A DNA stretch of 64,000 nt from assembly GCA_030141605.1 (NCBI GenBank), contig JAQGDQ010000034.1, positions 856,001-920,000 on the forward strand, in the 5' to 3' direction. Origin of the DNA: Tubiluchus corallicola (lineage: Eukaryota > Priapulida > Priapulimorpha > Priapulimorphida > Tubiluchidae). Positions 34,313 through 64,000 of the stretch are shown one piece after another. Every line of letters begins with the position of its first letter. Within the stretch, counting starts at the first letter, position 1. The translations under genes were made by a program, and so were the position numbers. The notes under the pieces were generated by a model. That model saw only the letters and a list, made by a program, of their open reading frames with translations. It ran no database searches and was not told the DNA's origin.

Positions 34313-37300
34313 CTAACTAGGATTCACTTGACTTGATTGTGTTTCCGTTAAACTAGATTCTCCTTTCTCTTCCTCTTCGGGGATGACTATATTTGGTCGC
34401 ACAAATGTCCTCAATACGGGTGATCCTGCCGGCATCCATTCCGGTCGGATCTTTCCGTGCAGCCGCCACGCTCCGTACTGGTTTGACAGATGTTTCTCGA
34501 ATACGATGTACTCCAACACGTCTTTAGGCATCGTTTCGCTACCGTATATTAGTCTGCCAAATCTATCGTAGATGGTTAAGATCTATAAGAGAAGGACAAA
34601 TCACTATTATGTTGCGTGTAATATTTGTACTGAAAAATTAAACCAAGCATTGCAAGTTTGCTGCATAATAGCTCCAACATAACTTGGCAACTGAATTCTA
34701 AACAATTTCTGTAATTTTCTTGTTAAAAACAATAAAATTAGAAATGCAACTGGGTCAGTGTAAGAACCGCGTTATACAGAGAAAAACATAATCCACAATC
34801 CAAGGTGTCTTGCATCTTCCATAAGGCACATGTCATAATTCACGATATGCTCCTTACTCTGTAAATAGTAAGGCATTTTGGCATAATCCGTTTCGGCAGT
34901 TGCATGCATCTGTAAATTGCTTTTTCACGTTTATGAGACCATTCTGTCATGAATTCTTATGATACAAATGAATTGTGTACTGTAGATACTACACACAAGC
35001 TAATTACCACTTTAGTGTTGATTTAAAATGCTTTATGGCAAAATGAAGTTAATAGCCGAAATCATTTTGCAATAAGGTGTCTTATGAACTGCTCAAAACA
35101 CGTTGTTGGGAGCCTACTGTAGACTATGGCTGACTGCTTACGGTGGGTAAACCGCAAGTAGGCGGGAGATGGCAAATGAATTACCAGTCTGATAGGTATC
35201 GCTGGTTAGCAGACGCTCATCTTTCATGAGGCGGCTTTTTCTCCTCTTGGATTACATCCAGGTCTGTGTGACACAGGCCTAGCACTATTATACTTTAATT
35301 ATAGTGGAAAATTCTGTGGTTTTCGCAGATTAGCAAAGTAAGAAAAACATACCTGTTTTGAATGCATGCGGACTGTGACTTGACCATAAACATTTGCCTT
35401 AGAAATCATCTCCGTTTGTCTAACGTGTGTTACTGATGGCGGCACTAAAGATTCCACCCATTGCCACTTGATTATTTTGTTCCTTAGCTGATGAGTTAAA
35501 TCCTAAATTATAGTCGAGTGTTGAGAAACAAGAAAATTGGTATCACAAAGTCTGATGCATCGTGTAACTGTATGTAAAAATTGTAGGACACTGGTTGACT
35601 TATTGTCTGCACCTCTAAACTCTACGTAAAATAATTTATTCATTTTTAGTCTACTTTCTCTATTAATACTTTTCACAATTTGACAGAAAAGGAATCTCCT
35701 GATTTCTTCAGTATTGATCTCCATATTACCGCCTTACCTACGTTTCATAGGTTTCATGCGATTAACGAAAGAGAAAATAATTCTAACTTTAAAATAAAAA
35801 TTTTGAGACTTTATCAAATTTTCAAATCAATCATTAATTAATTAAAGGTTTATTAAAAACTCTTGCAACCCGAAGGTAAAATTACATTATTTACTAAAGC
35901 AAAGGCCCCGCAAAAACATTTGCGTTTAAATACACTGATAATCAATAATACGCGAACATCCTACATAGTCCTCATTTATAACGCAAAGCCAGTAGCAGCT
36001 TTGACTGAATTAAAGTTATAAGATTATAGACAGAGTATAATGATTGAAGTCACAACAATGGCTTTGCGTCAGCAGTTTTCTATGCGAAAATTGTGCGAAA
36101 TGGAACCTCCAATTAACTCATCACAGCTCCTCAGAAAGGAAGCGTCCTAAAATATAACCCACATCATCATGTAGCCCTGTTCTTCCTCTGTCCCACCAGG
36201 CACCACTAGAACGTTTTTTCCGCATGCTGTTTGAGCAAAATTTCGAAAAAATCGCGAGTTGGGTCCGGAAAAACGCCCGTTACGGGACGCCGTGACCCGC
36301 TCGTGAATTCTAAATACGCCTATGACACCCACCGCTGAACGGGCTATCTATCCATATCCAGCACCACCCATGGCCCTTTCCCGTTCTTCAGATCTCAGAC
36401 ATATAAGTTTTGCAAAAAACGGCCGAAAATTGGCCGTTCCTCGCGGCGGGCCCGATTCGAAAAATAAACCCCCAATGGCACGACACTAGATCGAGACCTT
36501 TCGTTTGATGTATAGATCGCCGCTAATAGTGCCGTCGTCCGAGCTGTAGCCTCGAATCTTATATATATATATACCAGTAGAATTAATACATACGATGAGC
36601 CCAGACTCAGAAGGGTAGCAGTCTTATGCAAGAGTCAGCTTAAACGAATTTTTATGATTTACTATGTTCGTACTCACAGGATAAGCCTTTTCTGTAACCA
36701 AATCGTGAAGTTTATCCTCAATTTTTCTGACTTTATCATCAACGTACAGATCTACATTTCCTTCTCTGATGTACGCTCTTGTAAGCCTGAAAAACAATTC
36801 AATAATAGAATAAAAATAGATTTACCAGACATCAAATTGTGTCGAGAACGACAATCCCATGTAGAGTTAATCGTATACAGAATACTTGTGAAAGTCATTG
36901 GACGAGGGCTAGATGCAAAATGTTATTTAAGTAGTCGTACTTGTGTCACCTACAGCCAAATCACGTTGAAAACACCGGATCTCGTCTGATCACCGAAGTT
37001 AAGCAACATAGAGCCTGGTTAGTGCTTGAATGGGTGACCACCTAGGAATATCGGGTGTTGTAGGCTTGCGGGATGCCCACACTGTATCTCGACACTAGGC
37101 GGAGGAGTTGCACAAGCAACCAACGGCTAGAGGGCGAGGGAGGTCAAGTGACCCAACGGCCATGTGTAGAGAAGTAAACCTTCCAAATCAGGAGTGGAGC
37201 CCCGAAGGCGGACCAGTGCAGCATGCTCACTGACTCCGGCAGCTCCTGCAGCCAACCTGGTGGCAAACGTATCGCTCCACTTTCCTTTGGACTACACCAG

Positions 37301-40300
37301 GGAGGAAGAGAGGAAGTTCCTGTTGTCTGGGCAACTCAGTATCTCCATACACCTTGCTCAGGCGTGCACCCTGGAGAGGCCACTCCAGTGGTTCAAGGAT
37401 CGGACTGCTCAGCCACAGTCGACGCTGCAGTTTTGTATTAACAAAACTATATAATTGATTTGTATTAACAATGCAACAATAGCAAAAACAACAGTTACAG
37501 CAATGTTGCTTGATAACAGACACCAGCCTTAGAACAGCACAAAAAGTCAAATGCAAGAGGTGTAGCAAATCAGTATACTTTCAGTCATTTAGAACATATC
37601 TATAAATAAATTAACTAAGATTTAAGTCAAGAATTATTCTGTTGCAAAGCTTTACGCACTTTTCTAGCGTTTGGTTGATTTCGATAAACATCTCTTGTGC
37701 TCGAATAGCAAAATCTTTTGAATTGAAGTCCTCTTCGTACTGCCGTATTTTCCTAATAGCCAGTGCAGACTTTCCTTTCATCTGTATCGTCTTAGCTTGA
37801 TCTTTAACACCCTGGAACATGTAAGCAATTACACACATTTTTAAAGCAATTTTAACACATGTTTTTCTAAAGGCTGTACAATCAGTTGCTTTAGCAGAAA
37901 TCTCATGCCCAGAGGGCTAGGGTTTCTAAATCTCATTCTTTTTTCAAAAGAAAAAAAATAACTATAATAATATGAAATAAAAATCACCAATAGACAGTTT
38001 TTGAAATATATCTAAAGCTATTTCTCAAATTTCATGTTTAACTTACTAATTTAAAGTTGTTCAGATACTACAGACAGCTTTTGTATAACTTCAAAATTTA
38101 TTTCACAATAAAACTTCTGATTATTAATTTACTAGGATTCAGAACATTGTGTCGTTACTATGCTTCACAGACATAACCTAGTCACAATATGAAACACAGC
38201 AGATAAATCTATATGAATGCGATCAGTTAGCATTATAACTTAAAGCAGGACAAATTAAAAGTTCAGAAAGTAAACAAAAACGAAATAGAAAGGATATGAC
38301 GACTTTTACAAATTGATTACAATAAGGTTAGTATGTACAGTAGTCCATTTCAATATATGACCTAGGGTAAGTCACTGGCCTTTGATTTAATGCAAAAGGT
38401 TTATTATTAAATTCATGTGTAATTTGGTTTAATGCAAAAAATTTTCTAGTCAGTTTTAATTAGGATTTTGTTTAAACATTTAGCTTTGATGACGCATCTG
38501 CATCGTAACACTTAGCTTAGCCCTCAAAAATAAATGCACTGCAAATAATGAAATATCATGCAAAGTACAATACATTTATTGCATTTAACCCATATATTTA
38601 CTTCTCCTGCAAACAGAGTACAAAATGAATGCAATTTCTAGCAACTTTTACATACGCGACCGCATATACATTTTCTCAACTGAACAATATTATAATACTT
38701 GATAGTTTTCTCAAACTGAAAGAAATTAAGTTAATACACTTACAGTGGGACTGATTATTGATGACCTGCCATCTCCTTCAGGTGGCACGTAGGGTTCAAA
38801 TATGCTACCTGCAAAAATAAAAACATTTTACTTATGAGAGCATTACTAGTACATCTAACACTAGAATTGCAATTTGTAGTGGTGAATAATACAGTACTGG
38901 TACCACATTAATTTTTTTCAACACAAGTTGCAAACAATGTCATCAAATAGCAAGCTATTTTTGTAATACTAATCACGTAAGTTACGTAACTGACTTAGTT
39001 CTTTTGGAAGGAGTTTACAATTGCTCACACAATTAAAATACCCTAACTCTATCCCACCCTAACCCTAATCCAAACCCTAATCCTAACAAACTAGCCACTT
39101 CACAAACTAATTTCTTGTAAGCGGGGAATTGTAAACTCTAGCCATTTTTTCAAGTAATGTAGCAACAGAAAAATTTTGTGAGCAAATTGTCGTTATAAAA
39201 AACAATTTCTGATGCACAAGACGTCAAAAGCTTCCATTACGAATTCCAGGTGGCAGGCAACCAGCCAGGTGTGGAAGATCTTACAAATGTACCAGGGACT
39301 AAAAGCTGGCATCCCAGTGATGGACCAAGCCAAGAGATTTATGTATTTAGTAGTGAGACAGTTGCTGGTGGTTGCAGCAATGGGCCACAAAGATTCAAAA
39401 GCACGGTCTTTTAAAATGCGAATTTTATTAGAATTTTCACCACTTACATGTATTTATATTGGTAATGCAGCTGCTATCTTCAAACATTATTTCATTCATT
39501 GTTGCAGCATCACTCATAGTATTAATTAGTAGTCTACATCAAGCACATGCGGATTAAGTGATTTAAAACTGTGATGCTTAGCAAGATAATTTTGCCTTGT
39601 GTTAGATACTGTTCAACAAAATTTCTTAGACCTATACTAAGAAAGACCAGTTGATTTTGTTTTGGTTCACTGTTTACATCACTTTAATGGGACACAATTT
39701 AAAACAATAATTCAGCAAATATCTCACCCACCTAAGCATTTCTTATGACTGATGTTGCTTAACTACTGATTACTAAAGGATGTATTTTTGAGTGTCAGAA
39801 AGGAAATAAGCAGTGAAGTTTTTAAGATATTAGCACATAATTTGTACTGGTTGGTGACCAGGTGGCAAGGCCAGCTGCTAGAGTAACTATAATAGTAAAA
39901 TTTGAAGCCAAACACAAATCAATGATTCGCAAGATGACACTTTTAAGTTTGAACTATTATGTAATGAATTTTAGTACTTCTATTTGCTAGGGCTTGGAAG
40001 GTTAGCTGTGCTACTGCAAAAATCTGTATATCTTATCTTTATAACAGCAAGCCTATATATAGTGCGAACGAGGTCGCAACTATAACAGTTCAGTTACTGC
40101 ATAATTAACTATCATGCACAACACTACACTTGCACGTTCTCTCTGCTGGCCTGCTGTCTATGCTGAGTATGACGCTAGCGTAGGGACAAATTGCAGTGTA
40201 TGCAAGCGCACAGAAAGAATGTTACCTCAAGTAATAATCATGTTGTAACTTTGATGAGTATTAGAATGTGAAACTGTTTTGTCGTACTTTCTAATAAAAA

Positions 40301-42830
40301 AAGGAAAACAGCAAAAGTCTTTTCTACTAAACTTTTGAGAAAAATACTTTAAGAAAAAATTTGCGTCCCTCTGCCAGAAGTGTCCCGCAGACTATGTCAG
40401 CTAAACCGGTAAGATTTTACACCCCCCCCCTACACCAGCCAAAATCCCATTGACAGCTTCTGATTTAGTGATATAACTCTTTGCAATGGTATTACACATT
40501 GCTTGTTTTAGTAACTTTGTTTCAGTTTTTACTAATTTGGATAAAACCATAGCAAAAGATGCGATTTCTATACTTTAAATTTCTACAGAAATTCAACTAA
40601 GGGCACAATGTAAAACTTTGCAAATGAGTCAAAGAAATTTATGTATATTTTTGTTTTTACAATGGATGTGCCTCAAAGTTACAGTCTGAAAAAATAATAC
40701 TAATATAAAAATATGTGGAAAGGTGGAAAGTGCACAAATCCACAAAGTAATTAAGTCAGCTGACTGATGCCAATTATGCAATGAAAAACCATAATAACTT
40801 GGAAAAAACCCTAAAACCCTTTATAAATCCATTAATCTTTACGCAAAAACAATTAATCAAAAATGCTCAATAAATTTCTAAAGAAATTATATGGTTTTTC
40901 TACTTATGACATTGAGTACCACTACATAGACCTATATACAGCAAACATAAGCAAGACATGTCGCTTATGGTGATCTTTTTGCAAAGCTGTCCAAATGTAA
41001 AAAACAAAACTTTCATAAATGGACTTGTACCAGTAGATGTTATAAGAATCGGACGTTCTTCATACGGAGGATACGGCTGGATTCCCTCTTTCTTCATCTC
41101 CATGCGCATCTCTTCAATGCTGAGTTTCTTCTCCCGCCGTATTTTATCAAAATCTGGTAATTCTATCTAAAATACGAACCAACAATCAAATCTACATACT
41201 ATGTACATAAACTAATAAATGCACAAGTCTTACCAATTCTAATAGATGTCAAAATAGAGAAACTAGTCCCGTAGTTTCAATTTAGTTTTGTGCCATTTGA
41301 ATTTCTTTTTTATTTCTTGTACAATGCAATATTATTCAGTTGTAAACAGCAATTTACTTTCTTAATGTATTTTTTAACAAAATTCTATTATCTAAAAAAA
41401 AGATGAACCAAGTAGCTGTTGGCCATCTGCATTCTATAGACGCCCCAAGTAAGTTTCATTTGCCACACTCATTTTGCCAGTTTGCCTCATAGAGAGAATA
41501 TATGTACAGTATAGCTGAACATAGCCAAAATACCTCTGCCAATCCAGTGTTCACCTGAAATGATTAGTGTTGATAATGAGCCAAACTCTGGACTCCTCAC
41601 AAACACCCGAGTTGGGTAGGCCCTGCCACAAAATGCTTGGTTCCCGTTGGTAATATGCCAAAGTGAATAAAAAAGGGCACAATTTCATAATGATTGTTAG
41701 ATATTCACTAATAATTATCAATCTATGAACTATGAATTTTATTTCACACATCAAAAAATACAATATCAAACACATTAATAAACTTTAAATAAAATAATTT
41801 GAGTAGTGCGAGGTGAGTGTACGACCATACGATCATTAACACACTTTTTCAAGTGCTGCAGGTTTGCTCTGAAGACCAGGAGCTCATTTTGTGATCATAA
41901 AACATGACCTAAAGTGATAACAGTACGTTTTATTTTTACATAGGCCTAATAACGCAAGGCAGCCCTATTTGGAGAGCAATATGTGAAATTCGGACATACA
42001 CTAGCAAATGCTGAAACAGATTTGCCTTCAAAAAAAGTGATATTATTAAACATTCGTGGTGTGTCGGAATTTCGTTTAAATAGCTTAACCAAAACAAAAG
42101 ACTAAAATGTTGGCTAACAATTATTACTTTGATAACTTTCTGTGCTCGCAGTTTTTTAAATTCCGGTTTCCAGTGTTTCTTTTTCATAGGTCGCTGTTTG
42201 AATTGATAGAATCTTAACTGAATCGCAGAAGCTCCGAGGAGTGGCATACATTTCTGAAGATGAGACTGCAACAACAAAAGGCTTTAATGTATAGCTGAGG
42301 TTAATGTTCTGAACATGTTAATTTTGTTTGATAAATGTTGTGCAGTGAAAATAAATTATATGAAAAAACACTAAAGTAAAAAATGTAACAACTGCAATTT
42401 CTCAGAATAACTGTCAGATTGTTTCACTTTAGTAATATATCACCAGATTTTGTTTGCTGCTTCACAATAATTTAAAACATTTTATTTTTAAGTTTTATCA
42501 TGCACTTTACAAATGTAAAAACACACAACACGCTCCTAGAGCATTTCTTTCACTTTACAATTCATTCAGACTCTATGTCGTGAGGCTTCCGTCACATCGA
42601 GTATTGCAATGCGCTTCCATCACACTTTCAAGACAGGTTCTACCTATCCAGAGTAACCAACTTACTAACTCTCCGAAATTTATACAATTATGCTGCAGTA
42701 CATAAGCCAGCTGTGGACGTATTTTTCACACTTGTCTATATAGATTCTATTTTATATCATAACTCACCTTAAAACAACAAGAAAATGGATAGGATTTAAC
42801 TGTTAAACCAAAAGTGGCAATCGCCATCAT
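34313..42830 (-). CDS. MRPL45: Mitochondrial ribosomal protein mL45 (MRPL45)
   Basis: Component of the mitochondrial large ribosomal subunit; the family tethers the mitoribosome to the inner membrane near the exit tunnel and has a Tim44-like fold. Exons in transcript order: 42830-42768, 42265-42128, 41166-41031, 38808-38744, 37811-37660, 36786-36678, 35502-35353, 34582-34313. They total 1083 bases (360 aa plus stop) and every phase agrees. Diagnostic stretches are [52 protein letters not shown] and [14 protein letters not shown], closely matching animal MRPL45. The N-terminus ([16 protein letters not shown]) is basic/hydrophobic without acidic residues, fitting a mitochondrial presequence. 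Human MRPL45 has 306 residues; the extra length is partly an insertion around [17 protein letters not shown] and partly the N-terminus. Exon 1 rests on a good donor, phase match and presequence character only. Confidence 0.93.
35195..35275 (+). repeat. Possible tRNA-like remnant in an MRPL45 intron
   Basis: GGTATCGCTGGTTAGCAGACG, a hairpin CTCATCTTTCATGAG and TTGGATTACATCCAGG resemble D-, anticodon- and T-arm regions. Box B is not canonical, so the call is weak. Confidence 0.3.
36120..36600. other. GC-richer unidentified repeat-like stretch in an MRPL45 intron
   Basis: Two related segments (AAAATTTCGAAAAAATCGCG then GGCGTTTTTCC-like, and GGCCGAAAATTGGCC with CGGCGGGCCC) contrast with the AT-rich intron. 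It looks like a transposon relic, but no ends or coding match are seen. Confidence 0.3.
36948..37067 (+). rRNA. 5S rRNA-like sequence (head of a repeat element)
   Basis: Exactly 120 bases align end to end with animal 5S rRNA: 5' CCTACAGCCA, TCTCGTCTGATCACCGAAG, an A-box-like AAGTTAAGCAACATAGAGCC, TGGTTAGTGCTTGAATGGG, a C-box-like TGGGTGACCACCTAGGAAT, and TGTTGTAGGCTT at the 3' end. Several substitutions weaken stems and promoter boxes, and no T-run terminator follows, since the sequence continues directly as GCGGGATGCC. It lies in the MRPL45 intron between exons 37811-37660 and 36786-36678, antisense to that gene. It is more likely a 5S-derived retroelement head or pseudogene than a working gene. 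Confidence 0.8.
36948..37470 (+). mobile_element. Candidate 5S-derived SINE (SINE3-like)
   Basis: The 5S-like head is followed without a break by about 370 GC-rich bases (37068-37435) unlike the surrounding AT-rich intron, then an AT-rich tail in which TTTGTATTAACAA occurs twice. A Pol III type 1 promoter head fused to a body and short tail repeat is the layout of SINE3 elements. Open frames in the body resemble no known protein. No second copy is in the window, so element status is inference. Confidence 0.55.
38990..39145. mobile_element. Small inverted-repeat element with telomere-like core
   Basis: GGAGTTTACAATTGCTCAC and GGGGAATTGTAAACTC form imperfect inverted ends. Between them are degenerate CCCTAA units (about 39050-39090). 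It lies in an MRPL45 intron. Confidence 0.5.
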
Positions 42831-44459
42831 GAATTTAGCAGTAACACAACTCTTCGGGTTACCATTATGCTATTGCACATATTTGTGTCAAAGCGCATTT
42901 TTTACGCGCAGCACAACTGCATTAACACCCAACAAGCAAAACAGTAGTAAAACATTGATCAAACGACATACGGTAAGCCCTGGGTTGCTGCACGCAAATG
43001 TGAGGTGAACATTTTACAAGTGTGAAGTATTTTGTGGAGAGTTTTGTCGGAGAGTACCCGACATGGTCTCAATAGCTTAAAATCACGAGGAGTACAATGA
43101 TGGAACTCGTTGCCAAAAGATACCTTTGAAGGTAGCTTATTTTCTGCTTCCAAAAGATACACGAAAATCTTACTAAATGGATATACCTGTAGTACGTAAC
43201 TTGAAAGAATAATAAGCAGGGTAACTAGTTTTTTCTCCTCATCTCCTAAGTACTTGTTGTTCTTTCTCATACTTACTTTTTTCTCATGAATTTTTCTATA
43301 CGACACTCTCTTTTTCATACCTTTTTTTTCCATACTCTCAGTTTTTAACTTTACCCACTAACCTTAGCCAAATTATGCTGTTAACAAGACCCTGTTTGAA
43401 ACTACTACTTTAATACTACTATTACATATAATGATCCTAATTACTGAATAATCTACTTTCATTCATAAAATGCCCCTATCTTAAAAAATGTAGTAAATAA
43501 AAGAAATTGTTGCCACTTGCTGTTATACATTACCAAAAATATTTCCCAAGTACTATTTATTACGTTACTTACAGACCTTTTGTTGTCCCCAAATTGCATT
43601 GTTTTGTATAGCTTTATGTATTTAACTTGTAATAGTAATTGAAAATTGTATCGTGCAATTTTGTAATAAATAATAATATTAGTAATTAGCCATTTTTCTT
43701 AAATCCGATGTATCAGATGATTTGGTTAAAGTGTTTATAGTACATGATTGATTTATGGTTCACTCACTTTTTCACCAATTGTACTAGTTGAATTTTTTGC
43801 TTTCTCTGGTATCCTTTTCAGCGGATGTTGACCCAGCAAATCTGGAAGCTGTTTGCTGCCAGCAGTAAGCTAAGTGATAATTCCAATATTGACTATTCAC
43901 TTTCAGCCTACACTTTCAAATGTAACAGTTCCGTGACAGTATAAATTATCAACTGAATATTCTGTCCTGAATGGGAGAGCTCCCGTACTTTTCTTAAGAA
44001 AACAGTTTATGTTAAAAACAAACTGGAGTCCTTGCAAAGCTGTAACTAGTGTAAAATTCTGTTTTGCATAGAATATCACGCAAGATAAAAGAACTGAACA
44101 GTCACACATGGTTGAGCACTAAGATGGATGTTCCTATTTTACTCGCTATACGTTTCACTTCTTGCAAAACAAGATAATCTTTGTAAATAAATTACTACTA
44201 CTACCATAGTGTCCAACTGTTACTTAGCCCAACTGTGTATGTTTGTAAGATTTGTGTCACACCTTATTTTGTTGATTATTGCCAAGGCAACTACATATCA
44301 TTGCTTCAAAGAGATATAGCTGTTATGAAATTTGAATGACTAAAACTTGATATATAATTATGGCCATAGGGTATTATGTACATTATGGACATTACTTACA
44401 GTAAACAATAAGTATGTTCACAAAGTGACTGATGTAAAATAAAAACTGAACACCTTTAA
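42831..44459. other. Spacer between MRPL45 and the R3HDM-like gene
   Basis: AT-rich DNA expected to hold the MRPL45 promoter and 5' UTR. No TATA box, CpG cluster, repeat or exon can be supported. Confidence 0.4.
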
Positions 44460-46809
44460 ACTGTACATAACTCAAGACATTTAATCATGTCTCAGTTGCA
44501 ACAGATACCAGGCATAGAAGTTTCAACATATACAAATGTACATAAACTGGGTACAATCAGTATCAGTTTAAATCATTGCGCAGTAATGTGCAACAGCTCT
44601 AATGGTAGTACATCGTTAAGCCAGCTGCTGTTTAAATAAAGCAAACTTCTAAATGGAAATAATGCATTCATACAGTCAGACATGTCAAATGTCATATCTT
44701 TTAGGCTGCAGAGGTGAAGCTCAACGCTGAAGACTGAAGTGGCTCAAGGTTCCACACAGGTTGTAATAACATTAGCGACCTTGCACATTAAGACACATTT
44801 TAGAAATAGGAATTTACAATCAGACAAAGAATTTTCCTTAAGCTAACTGGATCCATGAAGGAGAGAGACAAACACTGCAGTTGCAGTCAGAAAACAAAAA
44901 CTTTGATTCAGTCACAATTTCAATTACACAATTAAAGGTTAATAGTGAACAAACAAAATACAAGATTTCATTCATTTGATTCATTTCTCTTTTGATCAGT
45001 AATGAAAATGACTAGGAAGCAGAAAAAATATGTGGCTTCATCTGCGCTTGACATGGCAGCATGGAGGCCGTGTGCAAAATTAACCTAGTTTTCGACAAAA
45101 AAGCAGCAAAAATAGAAATGTAATCTCTTCCCGGATCTAGATGTGCAAGAAATTAGTTCATAGTCAACAGAATTTCGTAGAATGGCTATGAAACATGCCA
45201 GAAAATTAAGCTGCACATCACTGTGACAAAGACTTATAATACAAATGATTGCTGAGTTGTAGCTGAAGCAAAGAGGAGAGGAAGATAAATTTCCATAAAC
45301 AAGTCATATCTGTACAAATCTTGTCTTAAATATTTTGCATCATAAACTGCCACTAACAGACAGAATAGAAACAGAAAATAGCGTTGACTTTTTCTGTTTT
45401 GTTTGCTTGAGCAGCCACTTATGAACAGAACATAAAAGCAACAGATTTCTGAAAGCCTGGCAGACGTACCTGGAACAACTGATCACTCGGGGAGAAACGC
45501 AAATCATAAATTCCAAAAAAATCTAACGTTTCTACAACAACAATAACTGCAACAACAACAACATCAACAACGTGGTAAATAATAACAATTTATGTGTAAG
45601 GAAAGCAGTTAATTCAGCGAGGGGAATATGCGAACGCAGAACATGTAAAAATTTACACTGTCATAAACTAGAACTGAAAGATATACGCTTCATAACACAT
45701 CACAATGTAATAAAATATTTCATAAACAATCTCAACAGTCATAATCAGTCATGTAATCATTTTTGGCAGCGACAGTCCATGATAGCGAAAATGGCAACAG
45801 TCTGAACTGGGAACGTTAGCTATATAATGTGAACACATGAACAAGTGTGCCTCAACCCCACGGGAAGAATTGTACATATAAACTATAAGTCAATTACTAA
45901 CAACGATACATGGTTCTATCAACTTTTCAACGCAAAACTATACCTGTCTTTTCTATGCATGATTAACAATTGCAATTTCAACAAATTTTGGCTAACACTA
46001 GCCTCTACTCAAATTCTCGTCAACGAAAAATTAAACGTATCAATACCAGCAAGAAAGCACTGTGTGGTACTAACAGCCATGGGACCATACCATATTTTCT
46101 TTATGAATTAATGCCTTTTGAACACTGCTAGAACAAAATGGTTATTAATTTCAATTCAATATCCTGTTCGAAACATTTTTCCACAAAAACGGATTGCAGA
46201 ATAAATTATTGGCACTTAAGTTAGTCAACAGTCTTTGCTGTGCAGCAAGCATTTTCGCATAGAGCAGAAAATCAATAAGACATGCAGGAGGAATTCGCAC
46301 AGTCACTATTTCCTGTGAGGCTGTAACACAGTAGCAGTAATACTGTTTCGACATTAATAGTGCTGGAAGCAGAAAGCATGTAAACTACACAGAGTCCAAA
46401 AACGTGGGGCATCACATGTCACACATAACAACAAATATAACCACTACGGACGTACTTTCACAACAAGTGCTTTCAGCATCAATGTGCGTCAGATACGGGA
46501 AGAAATGGGTACATAAAGTGCATCAGGGCTTAACAGAACCGGAGAAAAACAGTCTCATGGAGATATACAGAAATTATAAATACAGTAAGTGTAACTACAA
46601 GCTGTTCATGAGTATGGTTAGTTCTTGGTTCTGCATAGCTGCACATCATTGCATCTAGCCAAGCTGAAGTTCTCAAAAGGCAAATGTGACGGGTAGTTAA
46701 ACGCCACCACCCGATTGCTGCATGGACGCTCATTCTCCGCTTCATAAACACTGTTATCAAAGAATAGTCAGTTTGGGGTGTAAAAATTACCTATAAAAAT
46801 ATCGCACCA
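44460..46809 (-). promoter_or_regulatory. Probable long 3' UTR of the R3HDM-like gene
   Basis: About 2.3 kb after the stop hold no convincing exon. The only good minus-strand poly(A) variant is ATTAAA at 44485-44480. An A/C-rich CAA run lies at about 45535-45570. Long 3' UTRs are usual for this family, but the end point is a guess. Confidence 0.4.

Positions 46810-64000
<17,191 letters not shown>

Noticed and set aside
37194-37568. Three long overlapping frames in the GC-rich DNA after the 5S-like sequence
   Set aside because: GC-rich DNA lacks stops by chance; none resembles a known protein and all overlap.
39212-39529. 105-codon plus-strand frame in an MRPL45 intron
   Set aside because: No recognisable domain, no splice context on that strand, and probably repeat-derived.

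Overview
This is intron-rich animal nuclear DNA. Genes are split into many short exons with GT-AG introns, the proteins are metazoan families, and the introns are full of small DNA transposons, tRNA- and 5S-derived sequences, LINE tails and satellites. The phylum cannot be fixed from the window. It looks like a marine invertebrate rather than a vertebrate or insect, but that is inference.

Three protein-coding genes are present. (1) Plus strand, 9183-33463: a LAP-family scaffold protein of the erbin/densin type. It has 25 coding exons giving 1519 codons plus stop, with about 17 leucine-rich repeats, the LAP-specific segments, a long disordered middle and one C-terminal PDZ domain. Every exon junction keeps frame. 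(2) Minus strand, 42830-34313: MRPL45 (mL45) of the mitochondrial large ribosomal subunit, 8 exons, 360 residues, complete. (3) Minus strand, from beyond 64000 to 46810: the 3' part (12 exons, 803 residues) of an R3HDM1/R3HDM2/encore-type RNA-binding protein; its R3H domain lies outside the window. Genes 1 and 2 meet tail to tail with about 100 bases between their poly(A) signals. Genes 2 and 3 lie head to tail on the minus strand. The three have no evident shared pathway.

Layout: 1-9182 is mostly intergenic, with microsatellites, a diverged duplicated block, a MITE with tandemly amplified subunits and a tRNA-like element. 9183-34050 is the LAP gene; its introns hold two hAT-into-pogo nested insertions, a 23-base, roughly 40-copy minisatellite and an inverted MITE pair around the PDZ exons. 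34130-42830 is MRPL45, with a 120-base 5S rRNA-like sequence heading a GC-rich element in one intron. 42831-44460 is a short spacer. 44460-64000 is the R3HDM-like gene, with a long 3' UTR, a second near-identical inverted MITE pair, LINE fragments, several tandem arrays and a 340-base foldback palindrome.

No new enzymatic system, CRISPR array or operon-like cluster is visible. The most unusual material is in the mobile elements: nested transposons with exact 8-base duplications inside pogo-like ends, the 5S-headed element, a tRNA-like core with inverted flanks, and inverted MITE pairs enclosing in-frame exon groups.
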